Assembly: GCA_964572045.1 (NCBI GenBank)
Contig: CAZNEI010000006.1
Span: forward strand, 20,052 to 84,051
Source: CBDCKR01 sp964572045
GTDB lineage: Bacteria; Gemmatimonadota; Gemmatimonadetes; Longimicrobiales; Gaopeijiaceae
DNA length: 64,000 nucleotides
Direction of reading: 5' to 3'
Each line of letters begins with the position of its first letter. Position 1 is the first letter of the stretch. Shown here piece after piece: positions 1 through 8,772 of this stretch. The notes below the pieces were generated by a model that saw only the letters and a program-made list of their open reading frames with translations, was not told the DNA's origin and made no database searches. Position numbers and translations under genes: made by a program.

Positions 1-778
1 CGGGAAGGACGCCGTATCGCTCCTGGGCTCCACCCATTGCAACGCGGAAGCCGGTCATGACCTCGTCGAAGACGAGGAGGGCGCCGAAACGCTCAGTGAC
101 CGAACGGAGGCCCTCGAGAAAGCCGTCCGCCGGCACGATGAGGCCCGCGTTTCCGACCACCGGCTCTACGAACACGCAGGAGATCTCGTCCCCACGAGCT
201 CGGAACAGCTCTTCAACGGCCTCGAGGCTGTTGTAGGGCAACACCGCCGTCTGGCCCGCCGAGGGCGCCGGCACACCCGGTGAATCCGGAAGCCCGAAGG
301 TAGCCACTCCGCTGCCTGCAGCCACGAGGAAGGGGTCGGCGTGGCCATGGTAACATCCGGTGAACTTGAGCATCACATCGCGGCCGGTGGCGGCTCTTGC
401 CAGTCGCAGCACGCTCATGGTGGCCTCGGTGCCGCTATTGACTAGGCGCACCATCTCGATCCCCGGAACCAGCCGCACGACTCGTTCCGCCAACTCCACC
501 TCGGCTCTCGTCGGAACTCCGTACGACGTGCCCCGTTCGAGCTGCTCGGCCACCGCCTCCCTGACGAAGGGGTGGGCGTGTCCCAGAATCAGCGGTCCCC
601 AGCTCAGGACATAGTCGACGTAGCAACGCCCATCGGTGTCGTAGAGGTAGGGGCCCTCGCCCCTCTGTGCGAAGAAGGGCGTACCTGGGACCGAGCGGAA
701 CGAGCGCACGGGAGAATTCACACCCCCCGGGATCAGCTCTCGTGCACGCTGCCAGAGCGACTCGGACCCGCCAGTCAC
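1..778 (-). CDS. hemL: Glutamate-1-semialdehyde 2,1-aminomutase, 5' part only
   Basis: This PLP enzyme converts glutamate-1-semialdehyde to 5-aminolevulinate, the last step of the C5 route to heme. The first 259 codons are present and the rest runs off the left edge. The GTG start at 778-776 overlaps the rimO stop as GTGA. Visible motifs are IPGGVNSPVR near residues 16-25, the cofactor-phosphate segment NSGTEAT near 114-120, TGCYHGHAD near 140-148 and VFDEVMTGFR near 236-245. The Schiff-base lysine would lie about eight residues beyond the edge, so it cannot be checked. hemA and hemD occur elsewhere in the window, which supports the C5 pathway. Confidence 0.95.
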   Translation of the reverse strand, partial: MTGGSESLWQRARELIPGGVNSPVRSFRSVPGTPFFAQRGEGPYLYDTDGRCYVDYVLSWGPLILGHAHPFVREAVAEQLERGTSYGVPTRAEVELAERVVRLVPGIEMVRLVNSGTEATMSVLRLARAATGRDVMLKFTGCYHGHADPFLVAAGSGVATFGLPDSPGVPAPSAGQTAVLPYNSLEAVEELFRARGDEISCVFVEPVVGNAGLIVPADGFLEGLRSVTERFGALLVFDEVMTGFRVAMGGAQERYGVLP

Positions 779-2253
779 GACGGAAGCACTCGGCCGACGA
801 GGTCGTATTCCATGGCCGCTTCGACTTTCACGGACACGAACTCTCCCACAGAGAGTCGCGGATCCGGATAAAGGTGGGTGACGCCGTCAACGTCGGTGGC
901 CTGCCCGATCGTGCGGGCAACGCCGACCGGGCGGCCAGCTGCGGCTGCGCCGAGCGGCCCCGGGTCATCGACCACATCATCGACCAGCGCCTGGAGCCGG
1001 CACCCAACGAGCTCTGAGTTGCGCTCGGTCGAGATCACCCGCTGCAGGTCCATCAGTTCCTCCAACCTCTCGCGCATGAGCGATGCAGGCACCTGACCGG
1101 GCATCGTGGCCGCAGGCGTGCCCTCCTCGATGGAGTAGGTGAAGGCCCCGACCCGCTCGAAGCAAAGTTCTTCCAGAAGATCCAGCATCTGGCGAAAGTC
1201 GTCATCGGTCTCTCCCGGAAAACCGACGATGACGGTCGTGCGGAGGGTGAGGTCGGGGATTGCGTCGCGGAGCCAAGCCACGCGCTCCCGGATGACCTCC
1301 CGGCGCTCCGGCCTTTTCATCGCCGCTAGGATACGATCGCTGCCGTGCTGAAGGGGCATGTCCAGATACGGCAGGATCGCCTCCCTGGTTGCCATGAGTT
1401 CCACGATCTCATGCGTGATTCCCGACGGATACATGTAGAAGAGCCGATACCACGGCACGTCGGTCTCGCGGGTCAGGGCCCGAAGAAGGTCGGGAAGAAG
1501 CGGTGACGATTGGTCCTTCCGCCAGAGATCACGCCCGTACCAGGTGGTGTCCTGAGAGATGATGTTGAGTTCCCGCACGCCTTGGCGACCGAGGGCCTGG
1601 GCTTCCGCGACCAACTCGTGGAGAGGCGCCGAGCGATGAAGTCCCCGGAAGCTTGGGATGGCGCAAAACGAACAGGCATGATCACACCCTTCGCTGATCT
1701 TCAGAAAGGATGTGTGGGGCGTCTCGGTCGACAGGACCCTCAGGGGCCACTCCATATTCGGACCGGCCCGCGACTCCTCAAAGAGAATCCCGCGATCTCG
1801 AAGCTCCCCGACGAGCGAGGCCATCTCCGTGAGGCCGAGGAAGAGGTCCACCTCGGGGATCTCGGCCTGGAGTTCCTCCTTGTACCGTTGCACCATGCAC
1901 CCCACTGCCACCACCGCCCCGACGCGTCCCTCTTCCTTGAGCCGGCTCGCTTCCAGGATCGTCTCGATAGACTGCTCCTTGGCCGGTTCGATGAACCCGC
2001 AGGTGTTGATGACCACGACGTCGGAACCGTCGACATCGGACGATACCCGGGCTCCGCTGCCGACTAGCGCCGCCATCATCTTTTCCGAGTCGACCGTGTT
2101 CTTGTCGCACCCCAGCGTCACCAAGCCCACGCGCGGTCCCTCATATGGACCCGCCGCCTCAAGCTCCATCTGTACGGCCTGGACATCCCGGAGAACGTCG
2201 GGTCGGATGGGATCGGGCGCCAGCGGAAAGACCGGTAGCTTTCTCGATCTCAT
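775..2253 (-). CDS. rimO: Ribosomal protein S12 methylthiotransferase RimO
   Basis: This radical-SAM enzyme adds a methylthio group to an aspartate of ribosomal protein S12 in the cytoplasm. The 492-residue product has the N-terminal UPF0004 domain with cluster cysteines C49, C85 and C119, then the radical-SAM site GCDHACSFC with C190, C194 and C197, and a C-terminal TRAM domain. The order and the GCDKNTVDSE motif are typical of RimO rather than MiaB. It is longer than E. coli RimO (441) because of about 40 extra N-terminal residues. The start is supported by the ATGA overlap with the lolA stop. Met29 would be an alternative start. Confidence 0.95.
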   Translation of the reverse strand: MRSRKLPVFPLAPDPIRPDVLRDVQAVQMELEAAGPYEGPRVGLVTLGCDKNTVDSEKMMAALVGSGARVSSDVDGSDVVVINTCGFIEPAKEQSIETILEASRLKEEGRVGAVVAVGCMVQRYKEELQAEIPEVDLFLGLTEMASLVGELRDRGILFEESRAGPNMEWPLRVLSTETPHTSFLKISEGCDHACSFCAIPSFRGLHRSAPLHELVAEAQALGRQGVRELNIISQDTTWYGRDLWRKDQSSPLLPDLLRALTRETDVPWYRLFYMYPSGITHEIVELMATREAILPYLDMPLQHGSDRILAAMKRPERREVIRERVAWLRDAIPDLTLRTTVIVGFPGETDDDFRQMLDLLEELCFERVGAFTYSIEEGTPAATMPGQVPASLMRERLEELMDLQRVISTERNSELVGCRLQALVDDVVDDPGPLGAAAAGRPVGVARTIGQATDVDGVTHLYPDPRLSVGEFVSVKVEAAMEYDLVGRVLPS

Positions 2254-2957
2254 CGGCTCATGACTCGTGCTCCTGGCGGGGGCACAAACCGAAACTCCTC
2301 GTCGGGCACGTCGACATCCACGCCGATGTCGGTGAGGCGGACGCGACGGATGGACTCGTTGAGGTCATGGACGTCCACGCCGACGATCAGGTGGCGCTCG
2401 CCGTCGATCCAGACGATCGCCCTGCGGAATCCCGCCTCCTTCTTCGGCGTGAGCAAGAGCTTGTGAGCGTGCTGCCCTCCGACCTCATCCATCCCCTCGT
2501 ATGCGGCCAGGAAGCGGCGGCGCGGATTCTCGAGGAGGTTCTTGTAGAAGTTGAAGCGGCCCTCGGCTCCCACGGCCGCGAAGCGCATCACCTGCCTAGG
2601 GTCCATGCTCGGCGAATAGGTCCAGAGGAATTGTCCGTCCACGACCACCAAGTCCCCTTCGGGGTCGCTGAACCTCATCGAGAACTCGGTGGATCGGCGC
2701 AGACAGAGCCTTCCCCTGCCGGTCCGGGTCTCCGCCAGCAGGGTCACCTCGACCTGCTGGTGGAATCGAGCGCACAGCGTCGCTAGAGCCTCGTAGCGCT
2801 CCTGCGCGGATTCCAGGATCTCGTAGGCGCGCTCGTGCTGCGCGCCAAGACCGGGCGGGGACGCCGCCACAACTCCGAGGAGCACGACGAAGCCAGCCAG
2901 TCGACCGGCTGGGCGTCGGACGGGGTGGCGAGGGGGCGGGGAGCTTGGCTCGATCAT
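2250..2957 (-). CDS. lolA: Outer-membrane lipoprotein carrier protein LolA
   Basis: LolA is the periplasmic chaperone that ferries lipoproteins from the LolCDE complex to the outer membrane. The 235-residue product starts with a basic stretch and a hydrophobic core ending PPGLGA, a plausible signal peptide. It continues with the LolA-type pattern FHQQVEVTLLAETRTGRGRL, a second repeat FSDPEGDLVVVDG, and YSPSMDPRQV. An upstream in-frame GTG at 2987 has a better AGGA ribosome-binding site and may be the true start, which would lengthen the signal peptide by ten residues. The stop overlaps the rimO start (ATGA), so the two are probably translationally coupled. Confidence 0.85.
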   Translation of the reverse strand: MIEPSSPPPRHPVRRPAGRLAGFVVLLGVVAASPPGLGAQHERAYEILESAQERYEALATLCARFHQQVEVTLLAETRTGRGRLCLRRSTEFSMRFSDPEGDLVVVDGQFLWTYSPSMDPRQVMRFAAVGAEGRFNFYKNLLENPRRRFLAAYEGMDEVGGQHAHKLLLTPKKEAGFRRAIVWIDGERHLIVGVDVHDLNESIRRVRLTDIGVDVDVPDEEFRFVPPPGARVMSR

Positions 2958-3087
2958 GAGCCGACCATACCCGCCCCGCCTCGGCACCGTTCCTGTGGAT
3001 CTCGGGCCAAGGTGTCCGACACCATCCCGTCAGCACGCCGCGAGCTTACTTCCGCGGAGGCTCACCGTCGAGGTCCGGGGCGCGCAC

Positions 3088-5532
3088 CTAGGCCCCCTGG
3101 CCCGAACAGATCGCTTCGAGCTCGTCGTGGCCTATGAGGACGTCCCGGGCCTTGGAGCCTTCCGACGGACCGAGGATGCCCGCGTCGTGAAGCTGATCGA
3201 CAATTCGGGCGGCGCGTCCGTAGCCGATCTTGAGGCGGCGCTGGAGAAGCGACGTGGAACCCTGCTCGTGCTGGATGCACACCTCGGCCGCCACGCGAAA
3301 GAGCTCATCCCATTCCAGCCGCTCGTCCCCCGCCGAGGCCGCCTCCTGGGCTTCCTCCAGCTCATGCCTCCGGACCTGCGCCAGGACGTCCTCCTCGCTT
3401 CCCGCGTCGGACGCGTCGTAAGCCTCCTCGCGCAGCTCCGCCTGTTCCCGGTACCAAGCCATCATGCGATCGGTCTCGGACGTGGAAACGTATGCTCCCT
3501 GAATCCGCACCGGCTCGTTACTTCCAGGAGGAAGGAAGAGCATGTCGCCGTCGCCGAGAAGCGCATCCGCGCCGTTCTGGTCGAGGATCGTCCGCGAGTC
3601 GGTCTTCGACGCCACCCGGAAGGCGATCCGCGAAGGGAAATTCGCCTTGATCAGCCCGGTGATCACGTTTACGCTCGGCCGTTGCGTCGCCACAATGAGG
3701 TGGATTCCGATCGCTCGTGCCTTTTGGGCGAGAGTCGTGAGCGGCTTCTCCACCTCGCTCTGAACCGTCATCATGAGGTCGGCGAGCTCGTCAACCACGA
3801 CCACCAGATAGGGGAGCGCCCCTTCCCCATAGATCCATCGGTCTGGATCGTCTTCGGCTCCGACCGGCTCGCCACGCCGGAGAATCGCGCCCTCCCCGAT
3901 CCGCTCGTTGAACTCACTGACAGAGCGTACGCCGTTCACGCTAAGGAGGTGGTAGCGGCGTTCCATTTCCAGCACGGCCCACCTGAGGAGCCCCGAAGCG
4001 TCTCGGGGATCGGTGACAACCTTGTGCCGCAGGTGCGGGAGCATCTTGTAGGTGGAGAGTTCCACCATCTTCGGGTCAACCATGAGCAGCCGGAGCGTCT
4101 CGGGCGTGTGGCGATAGACGAGGCTGGTGATGATGGCGTTGACGCAAATCGACTTCCCGGACCCCGTTGCACCCGCGATGAGAATGTGCGGCATCCGGCG
4201 GAGGTCCGCGACATAGGGCCTTCCGGTAAGGTCCTTGCCCAGCGCCAGCGGTAGCTCGGCCGTGCTCCCTTGGTAGGCCGGAGACTCAAGGATTTCGCGC
4301 AGACGCACCACCTCAGGCTCGGGATTCGGGATCTCAACTCCCACGGCCCCCTTGCCTGGAATGGGCGCCACAATCCGGATGCTCTTCGCCCTCATCGCCA
4401 GCGCGAGATCGGCGTCGAGGTTAGCGATCTTGCTGACCTTGACGCCCGGCGCCGGGATGACTTCGTACTGCGTGACCACCGGACCCGTGGTGCGACCCCC
4501 AAGCTCGCTCTCGACACCGAAAGTCCGGAGCTTGCCGATCAGGACCTCCCCGAGAGTGTCCAGCGCCCGCTCCATGGGGACCCGATTCCGTTCGTCGACG
4601 GTCGTCATGAACTCCACGGGCGGAAGTCCGGTCTGGCTGAGCTCTCCCTTCGGTAGCGGATCGGGCGACCCGCGAGGAGACCCCACGTCGAGCCCGTCGT
4701 GCGCCGCAGCTTCCGACTCCGCCTCCCCGCCCCCGTCCGCACGGCCGAGGTGTTCCCCATCGGTCTGAGCCTCGGGTGCTTGGGACGATCCTGCCGCTTC
4801 TGCCTCGGGCCCCTTGTCCGTCGCGCTCTCGGCTTCGGCAGCTCCCCCTCCCCCGAGCAACTCCATCGGAGGTGTCTCCTCCACGTGGGCATGCCTGTGC
4901 AGGGCCCACCGTGCCCTGAGGCTCCCGCCCCACGACGCGAGCGCCTGGGCGGCCCTCGCGATGCCACGGGCCAGGGAGCGAAGCGGGTTCCACCCCAGCG
5001 CGCCGACACAAAGGATCACGATGAGAAGGCCGAGAAGGAGCACGACCCCGAACAAGCCCAGTGCGGTCGCAAGAGGCGGGCCGGCAAAGGCCCCCCACGC
5101 CCCTGTCGCCTCGACTCCTTGGCCCGACACCTGCAGGCCGACTGGGAGAATCAGCGTGAGGCCCGACGTCAGGATCATGAGCCGCGCCGTCCATCCTGCC
5201 GACAGCCACCCGCCGGCTCCCAGGCCCGAGAGCAAGAGCAGGACCGGTACGAAGAAGGCACTGCTTCCAAGCAGGCCTCCTAGGCCAGCCTTCGTCGCAG
5301 CTCCTACAAGGCCCATGATGTTCCCGGACGGAAACCACCCGGCCAGACGAGGACCGAAGACGGTGACAGGGATCAGGGCGGCCAGACAGAAGAGCGCGAG
5401 AGCCAGGAGCCCAGCCGCCGTGATGTCCCTCTGCTGCTCCCGGGTCAGCATCCGCGGTGCCCTTTCCAGGTCCTGCCCCTCGTCGGCGGAACGCGGATTA
5501 CGCGACCCTCCATCTCCGAGGCCAGCCGACAT
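3088..5532 (-). CDS. ftsK: DNA translocase FtsK/SpoIIIE
   Basis: This is the septal DNA pump that clears chromosome termini at division. The 814-residue product has about four N-terminal membrane segments (residues 38-190), an acidic and proline-rich linker, a motor domain with Walker A GATGSGKS near residue 454 and Walker B VVVVDELADLM near 575, and a C-terminal gamma winged-helix (from about residue 747, with RRLKIGYGRAARIVDQL) that reads KOPS-type sites. The linker is short compared with E. coli FtsK. The start is uncertain: ATG at 5532 gives the longest form. Met28 (5451) would begin just before the membrane region and overlap a small upstream frame by 7 nt. Confidence 0.95.
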   Translation of the reverse strand: MSAGLGDGGSRNPRSADEGQDLERAPRMLTREQQRDITAAGLLALALFCLAALIPVTVFGPRLAGWFPSGNIMGLVGAATKAGLGGLLGSSAFFVPVLLLLSGLGAGGWLSAGWTARLMILTSGLTLILPVGLQVSGQGVEATGAWGAFAGPPLATALGLFGVVLLLGLLIVILCVGALGWNPLRSLARGIARAAQALASWGGSLRARWALHRHAHVEETPPMELLGGGGAAEAESATDKGPEAEAAGSSQAPEAQTDGEHLGRADGGGEAESEAAAHDGLDVGSPRGSPDPLPKGELSQTGLPPVEFMTTVDERNRVPMERALDTLGEVLIGKLRTFGVESELGGRTTGPVVTQYEVIPAPGVKVSKIANLDADLALAMRAKSIRIVAPIPGKGAVGVEIPNPEPEVVRLREILESPAYQGSTAELPLALGKDLTGRPYVADLRRMPHILIAGATGSGKSICVNAIITSLVYRHTPETLRLLMVDPKMVELSTYKMLPHLRHKVVTDPRDASGLLRWAVLEMERRYHLLSVNGVRSVSEFNERIGEGAILRRGEPVGAEDDPDRWIYGEGALPYLVVVVDELADLMMTVQSEVEKPLTTLAQKARAIGIHLIVATQRPSVNVITGLIKANFPSRIAFRVASKTDSRTILDQNGADALLGDGDMLFLPPGSNEPVRIQGAYVSTSETDRMMAWYREQAELREEAYDASDAGSEEDVLAQVRRHELEEAQEAASAGDERLEWDELFRVAAEVCIQHEQGSTSLLQRRLKIGYGRAARIVDQLHDAGILGPSEGSKARDVLIGHDELEAICSGQGA

Positions 5533-5810
5533 CGGTCCGACCCCACACGGGGTGCGAGGTCGTTGGGCAGGCCGATCCGGACAACCCGTTGCCCGGCTTT
5601 CGTCGAGGACAGAAGTGCTACGCCGACCGGGACTCGATACGTGAGTTCACGAGCTCCGGATCCGTCGTTACGCTTTGTCTCGGGATGCTGCCTTCGCCGA
5701 CGCCCGGTCTGCGTACCGGTACACGGCGCGTGCTCCGCGTCGAACGTTGCTCCCCTCCCGGCGCATATCACAGCCAGCTTCTCAACTCCCGCTCCTGTGT
5801 CGTCCGTCAT
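5445..5810 (-). CDS. Doubtful 121-residue open frame between accC and ftsK
   Basis: I do not recognise this product. It is the only open frame filling the 274-bp gap between accC and ftsK. In its favour, its ATG overlaps the accC stop as ATGA, the coupling arrangement used by many genes here, and its stop sits 7 nt inside an alternative ftsK start at 5451. Against it, the translation is rich in Arg and Gly, has no predicted membrane or conserved motif, and its third-codon positions are less GC-biased than its neighbours. It may be leader sequence rather than a gene. Confidence 0.25.
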   Translation of the reverse strand: MTDDTGAGVEKLAVICAGRGATFDAEHAPCTGTQTGRRRRQHPETKRNDGSGARELTYRVPVGVALLSSTKAGQRVVRIGLPNDLAPRVGSDRCRLASEMEGRVIRVPPTRGRTWKGHRGC

Positions 5811-7165
5811 CGCGAGTCCGACCGTTGACTCAGGAACCGGTCGACGAACCCGGTGTCGACTTCGCCCGCGACGAAGCTCGGGTCCCGGGTGATCTCGGAC
5901 AGGAACGGTATCGTGGTCGTGATGCCCTCGATGACGAAGGACTCTAGGACGTGCTGAGCGCGTACGATGGCTTCCTCGCGGGTATTCCCGTGAACGATCA
6001 GCTTTGCGAGCAAGGAATCGTAGTAGGGTGGCACCTGATATCCGCTGTAGAGGTGCGTGTCGAGCCTGACGCCAGGCCCTCCCGGAGGATGGAATGTGAC
6101 GATCCGACCCGGAGACGGAGAGAAGTTGCGCTCCGCATCTTCCGCGTTTACGCGAAACTCGATCGCGTGTCCGCGCAGATCGACGGCTTCGGAAGGGAAC
6201 GAGAGCGCTTCGTCGGCCGCAACCCGGATCTGCTCCTTCACGAGATCCAGCCCGGCCGTAACTTCGGTGACGGGGTGCTCGACCTGAATGCGGGTGTTCA
6301 TCTCAATGAAGTAGAACGACCCGTCGGCGTCGAAGAGGAACTCCACGGTTCCGGCGCCGACATAGTCGATCCCTTTCGCCGCCCTCACCGCGGCGTCGCC
6401 CATCTCGTCGCGGACCTCGGGAGTCAGCGCCGGAGAGGGTGCTTCTTCGATGAGCTTCTGGTGCCGGCGCTGGATGGAGCAGTCGCGTTCCCCCAGGTGG
6501 ACGACTCGTCCGTGGCGGTCCCCGAAGACCTGAAACTCGATGTGACGTGGACGTGCGATGCACTTTTCGAGGTAGACCTCGTCATCGCCGAACGCGGCCT
6601 TGCCCTCGGCCCGGGCAGCCTGAAGAAGTCGCCCAAAGCTCGAGGCATCCGGTGCAATCCGCATGCCCTTTCCCCCTCCCCCGGCCGACGCCTTGATCAT
6701 GACGGGGAAACCGATCTCATCGGCGATCCGCGCGGCCTCGGCCGAATCGGACACCACCCCATCGGACCCGGGCACAGTGGGAACACCGAGAGCCTGCATT
6801 GTGCGACGCGCTGTCGCCTTGTCTCCCATGGATCGGATCTGGCCGGGAGTGGGGCCGATGAAGACGATCTCGGAGCGATCGCAAATCTCGCTGAACTCTG
6901 CGTTCTCCGCGAGGAATCCGTATCCCGGGTGGATCGCTTCCGCACCCGTCACCTCGGCGGCTGAGATGATGCGCGGAACGTTGAGGTAGCTCTGCGCGGC
7001 GGGAGCAGGTCCGATGCAGACGTCCTCGTCCGCGAAGCGCACATGGAGCGACTCCCGATCCGCTTCGGAGTACACTGCCACGGTCTTCACCCCGAGTTCG
7101 CGACAAGCCTGGATGATGCGGACGGCGATCTCCCCGCGGTTGGCGATCAAGACCTTCTTGAACAA
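5807..7165 (-). CDS. accC: Acetyl-CoA carboxylase, biotin carboxylase subunit
   Basis: AccC carboxylates the biotin on AccB using ATP and bicarbonate, the first half-reaction of malonyl-CoA synthesis for fatty acids. The 452-residue length matches the family (about 449). Visible motifs are the N-terminal KVLIANRGEIAVRI, HPGYGFLAEN, the ATP-grasp glycine loop GGGGKGM, the EMNTRIQVEHPVTE catalytic segment and the biotin carboxylase C-terminal domain. The start is a TTG preceded by GGAGGT at 8-nt spacing. It follows accB after 78 nt in the usual accB-accC order. The carboxyltransferase genes accA and accD are not in the window. Confidence 0.97.
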   Translation of the reverse strand: MFKKVLIANRGEIAVRIIQACRELGVKTVAVYSEADRESLHVRFADEDVCIGPAPAAQSYLNVPRIISAAEVTGAEAIHPGYGFLAENAEFSEICDRSEIVFIGPTPGQIRSMGDKATARRTMQALGVPTVPGSDGVVSDSAEAARIADEIGFPVMIKASAGGGGKGMRIAPDASSFGRLLQAARAEGKAAFGDDEVYLEKCIARPRHIEFQVFGDRHGRVVHLGERDCSIQRRHQKLIEEAPSPALTPEVRDEMGDAAVRAAKGIDYVGAGTVEFLFDADGSFYFIEMNTRIQVEHPVTEVTAGLDLVKEQIRVAADEALSFPSEAVDLRGHAIEFRVNAEDAERNFSPSPGRIVTFHPPGGPGVRLDTHLYSGYQVPPYYDSLLAKLIVHGNTREEAIVRAQHVLESFVIEGITTTIPFLSEITRDPSFVAGEVDTGFVDRFLSQRSDSR

Positions 7166-7243
7166 GTCAGGCCACCTCCGCCGGACCTGCCGGAACCACG
7201 TTGTCGGAATCTGCGGGGAGCGGTGGGGCCGAAGGGGAGGCCA

Positions 7244-7726
7244 TCACGGGGGGCTGAGGCGGAAGAGCACCTGTCCGAACTCCACCGGGTCCGCGTTCTC
7301 GACGCAGATCTCCTGGATCACCCCGGACACCTCCGATTCCATCTCGTTCATCAGCTTCATGGCTTCGATGATGCAGAGCGTGTCTCCCGGGCTTACACGC
7401 GCCCCGACGTCGGTATACGGAAGGGCGTCGGGAGCGGGTGCGCGATAGAACGTGCCCACCATGGGAGACTTGATCTCGATGAGGTCCGAGGCGGTCGGAG
7501 TCGGTTCGGGCGCAGCACTCGCGTCGATGGGGGAGGGCGGATCGCCGGCGGGCGCTTCCGCCAGGGCGGGAGCTGCGACCTGGTTCGTCGAGGATCCCAC
7601 CGCAGCAGCGGCCTCGGGGGTCTTGGCCAGCCTGATCCTCGTCCCGCCACGCTCGAGCTCGATTGAATCGAGGCCGCTGGCGTCGAGAGCCCTGATGAGG
7701 CTCTTGAGAAAGTCGAGATCGATCAC
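7244..7726 (-). CDS. accB: Acetyl-CoA carboxylase, biotin carboxyl carrier protein
   Basis: This protein carries the biotin that shuttles carboxyl groups between AccC and the carboxyltransferase. The 160-residue product has an N-terminal helical region, an Ala/Pro-rich linker (about residues 39-80) and a C-terminal lipoyl/biotinyl domain. The biotinylation motif EAMKLMNEM places the modified lysine at K124, and the thumb region around PYTDVG is present. Its ATG overlaps the efp stop as ATGA, so efp, accB and accC form one transcription unit. Confidence 0.97.
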   Translation of the reverse strand: MIDLDFLKSLIRALDASGLDSIELERGGTRIRLAKTPEAAAAVGSSTNQVAAPALAEAPAGDPPSPIDASAAPEPTPTASDLIEIKSPMVGTFYRAPAPDALPYTDVGARVSPGDTLCIIEAMKLMNEMESEVSGVIQEICVENADPVEFGQVLFRLSPP

Positions 7727-8286
7727 GAAGACACCCGCGTCAGGTACTTGTCCTCGCGCCGGTCGATCTTGAGGACGTCCCCCTCTTCGACGAAGAGCGG
7801 CACCTGGATCACTGCACCGGTCTCAAGCCTCGCGGGCTTCGTGCCGCCTTGGGCCGTGTCACCCCTGACCCCGGGATCCGCCTCCACAACCGTTAACTCG
7901 ACGAACTGGGGAAGCTCCACGCTGATGACGTTCCCCTCGTACACCAAGCCTTCGCACTCCATGTTCTCCTTCAAGTACTTCCGCTGCTCCGGACCCAAGA
8001 GATCACCCGAAACAGGAATCATCTCATACGACTGGTCCATGAAGTGATAGAACTGGCCGTCGGTGTAGCTGTACGTCACGGGCCGCCGCTCTAGGCGCAC
8101 GTCGTGTACCTTCTCGCCCGCCCGATAGGTTCTGTCCACGACGGCCCCGGTCAGGACATTCTTTAGTTTGGTCCGCACGAACGCACCGCCCTTTCCGGGC
8201 TTCACGTGCTGAAAGTACGTGATCGTCCAGAGCTGGCCGTCGATGTTCAACACCATGCCGTTGCGGAAATCAGCAGTCGAAGCCAT
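7723..8286 (-). CDS. efp: Translation elongation factor P
   Basis: EF-P relieves ribosome stalling at polyproline. The 187-residue product has the family's three beta-barrel domains. The exposed loop reads KPGKGGAF with lysine at position 32, where E. coli carries the modified Lys34, so a lysine-type modification is possible; epmA/epmB homologues are not visible here. The C-terminal segment DPGVRGDTAQGG is the EF-P signature. The start has GAGG six nucleotides upstream. efp-accB adjacency is common in bacteria and is tightened here by an ATGA overlap. Confidence 0.97.
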   Translation of the reverse strand: MASTADFRNGMVLNIDGQLWTITYFQHVKPGKGGAFVRTKLKNVLTGAVVDRTYRAGEKVHDVRLERRPVTYSYTDGQFYHFMDQSYEMIPVSGDLLGPEQRKYLKENMECEGLVYEGNVISVELPQFVELTVVEADPGVRGDTAQGGTKPARLETGAVIQVPLFVEEGDVLKIDRREDKYLTRVSS

Positions 8287-8318
8287 GTGCCTCGTCGATG
8301 GCTGAAGGACGCCCCTGC

Positions 8319-8756
8319 CTACCGGTCGGTGACATGGGCCACTAAACCCCTGAGTCCCAGAAGATAGCTTCGAGATCCAAAACCGAGGACCGAGCCGAGG
8401 GCCACGGGCGCTAGGAAGGAATCCCGGCGGAACCGCTCACGGGCAGCAGTATTCGAGATGTGAACCTCCACAAACGGCAATCCTACTCCGACGAGGCCGT
8501 CTCGCAACGCTACGCTCGTATGAGTAAGGGCCCCCGGATTTACGAGGAAGCCGCTGACGCGCCCGCTGGCCTCTTCAATATAGTCGAGAATCTCACCTTC
8601 GGAGTTGGACTGAAAGGCCTCGATCTCGACCCCTAACTGCCCACCGAGCGAGCGCAAGGCGGCATTGATGTCGTCCAGCGTGTCCGCGCCATAAACCTCG
8701 GGCTCCCTCCGTCCAAGGAGGCGGAGGTTGGGTCCGTGGATGACGGCGATGTGCAC
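8319..8756 (-). CDS. aroQ: Type II 3-dehydroquinate dehydratase
   Basis: AroQ dehydrates 3-dehydroquinate to 3-dehydroshikimate in the shikimate pathway. From the GTG at 8756 the product is 145 residues, the typical length, beginning MHIAVIHGPNLRLLG. Family catalytic residues are visible: the loop LGRREPEVYG with Arg17 and Tyr22, NPGALTHTS near 73-81 and VEVHISN with His99. An upstream extension of the frame to 8882 lies inside the preceding TPR gene and is Arg/Pro-rich, so I treat it as non-coding in this frame. It sits between a TPR gene and efp in one run. Confidence 0.95.
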   Translation of the reverse strand: MHIAVIHGPNLRLLGRREPEVYGADTLDDINAALRSLGGQLGVEIEAFQSNSEGEILDYIEEASGRVSGFLVNPGALTHTSVALRDGLVGVGLPFVEVHISNTAARERFRRDSFLAPVALGSVLGFGSRSYLLGLRGLVAHVTDR

Positions 8757-8772
8757 GGCGCTCAGAAGCCTT

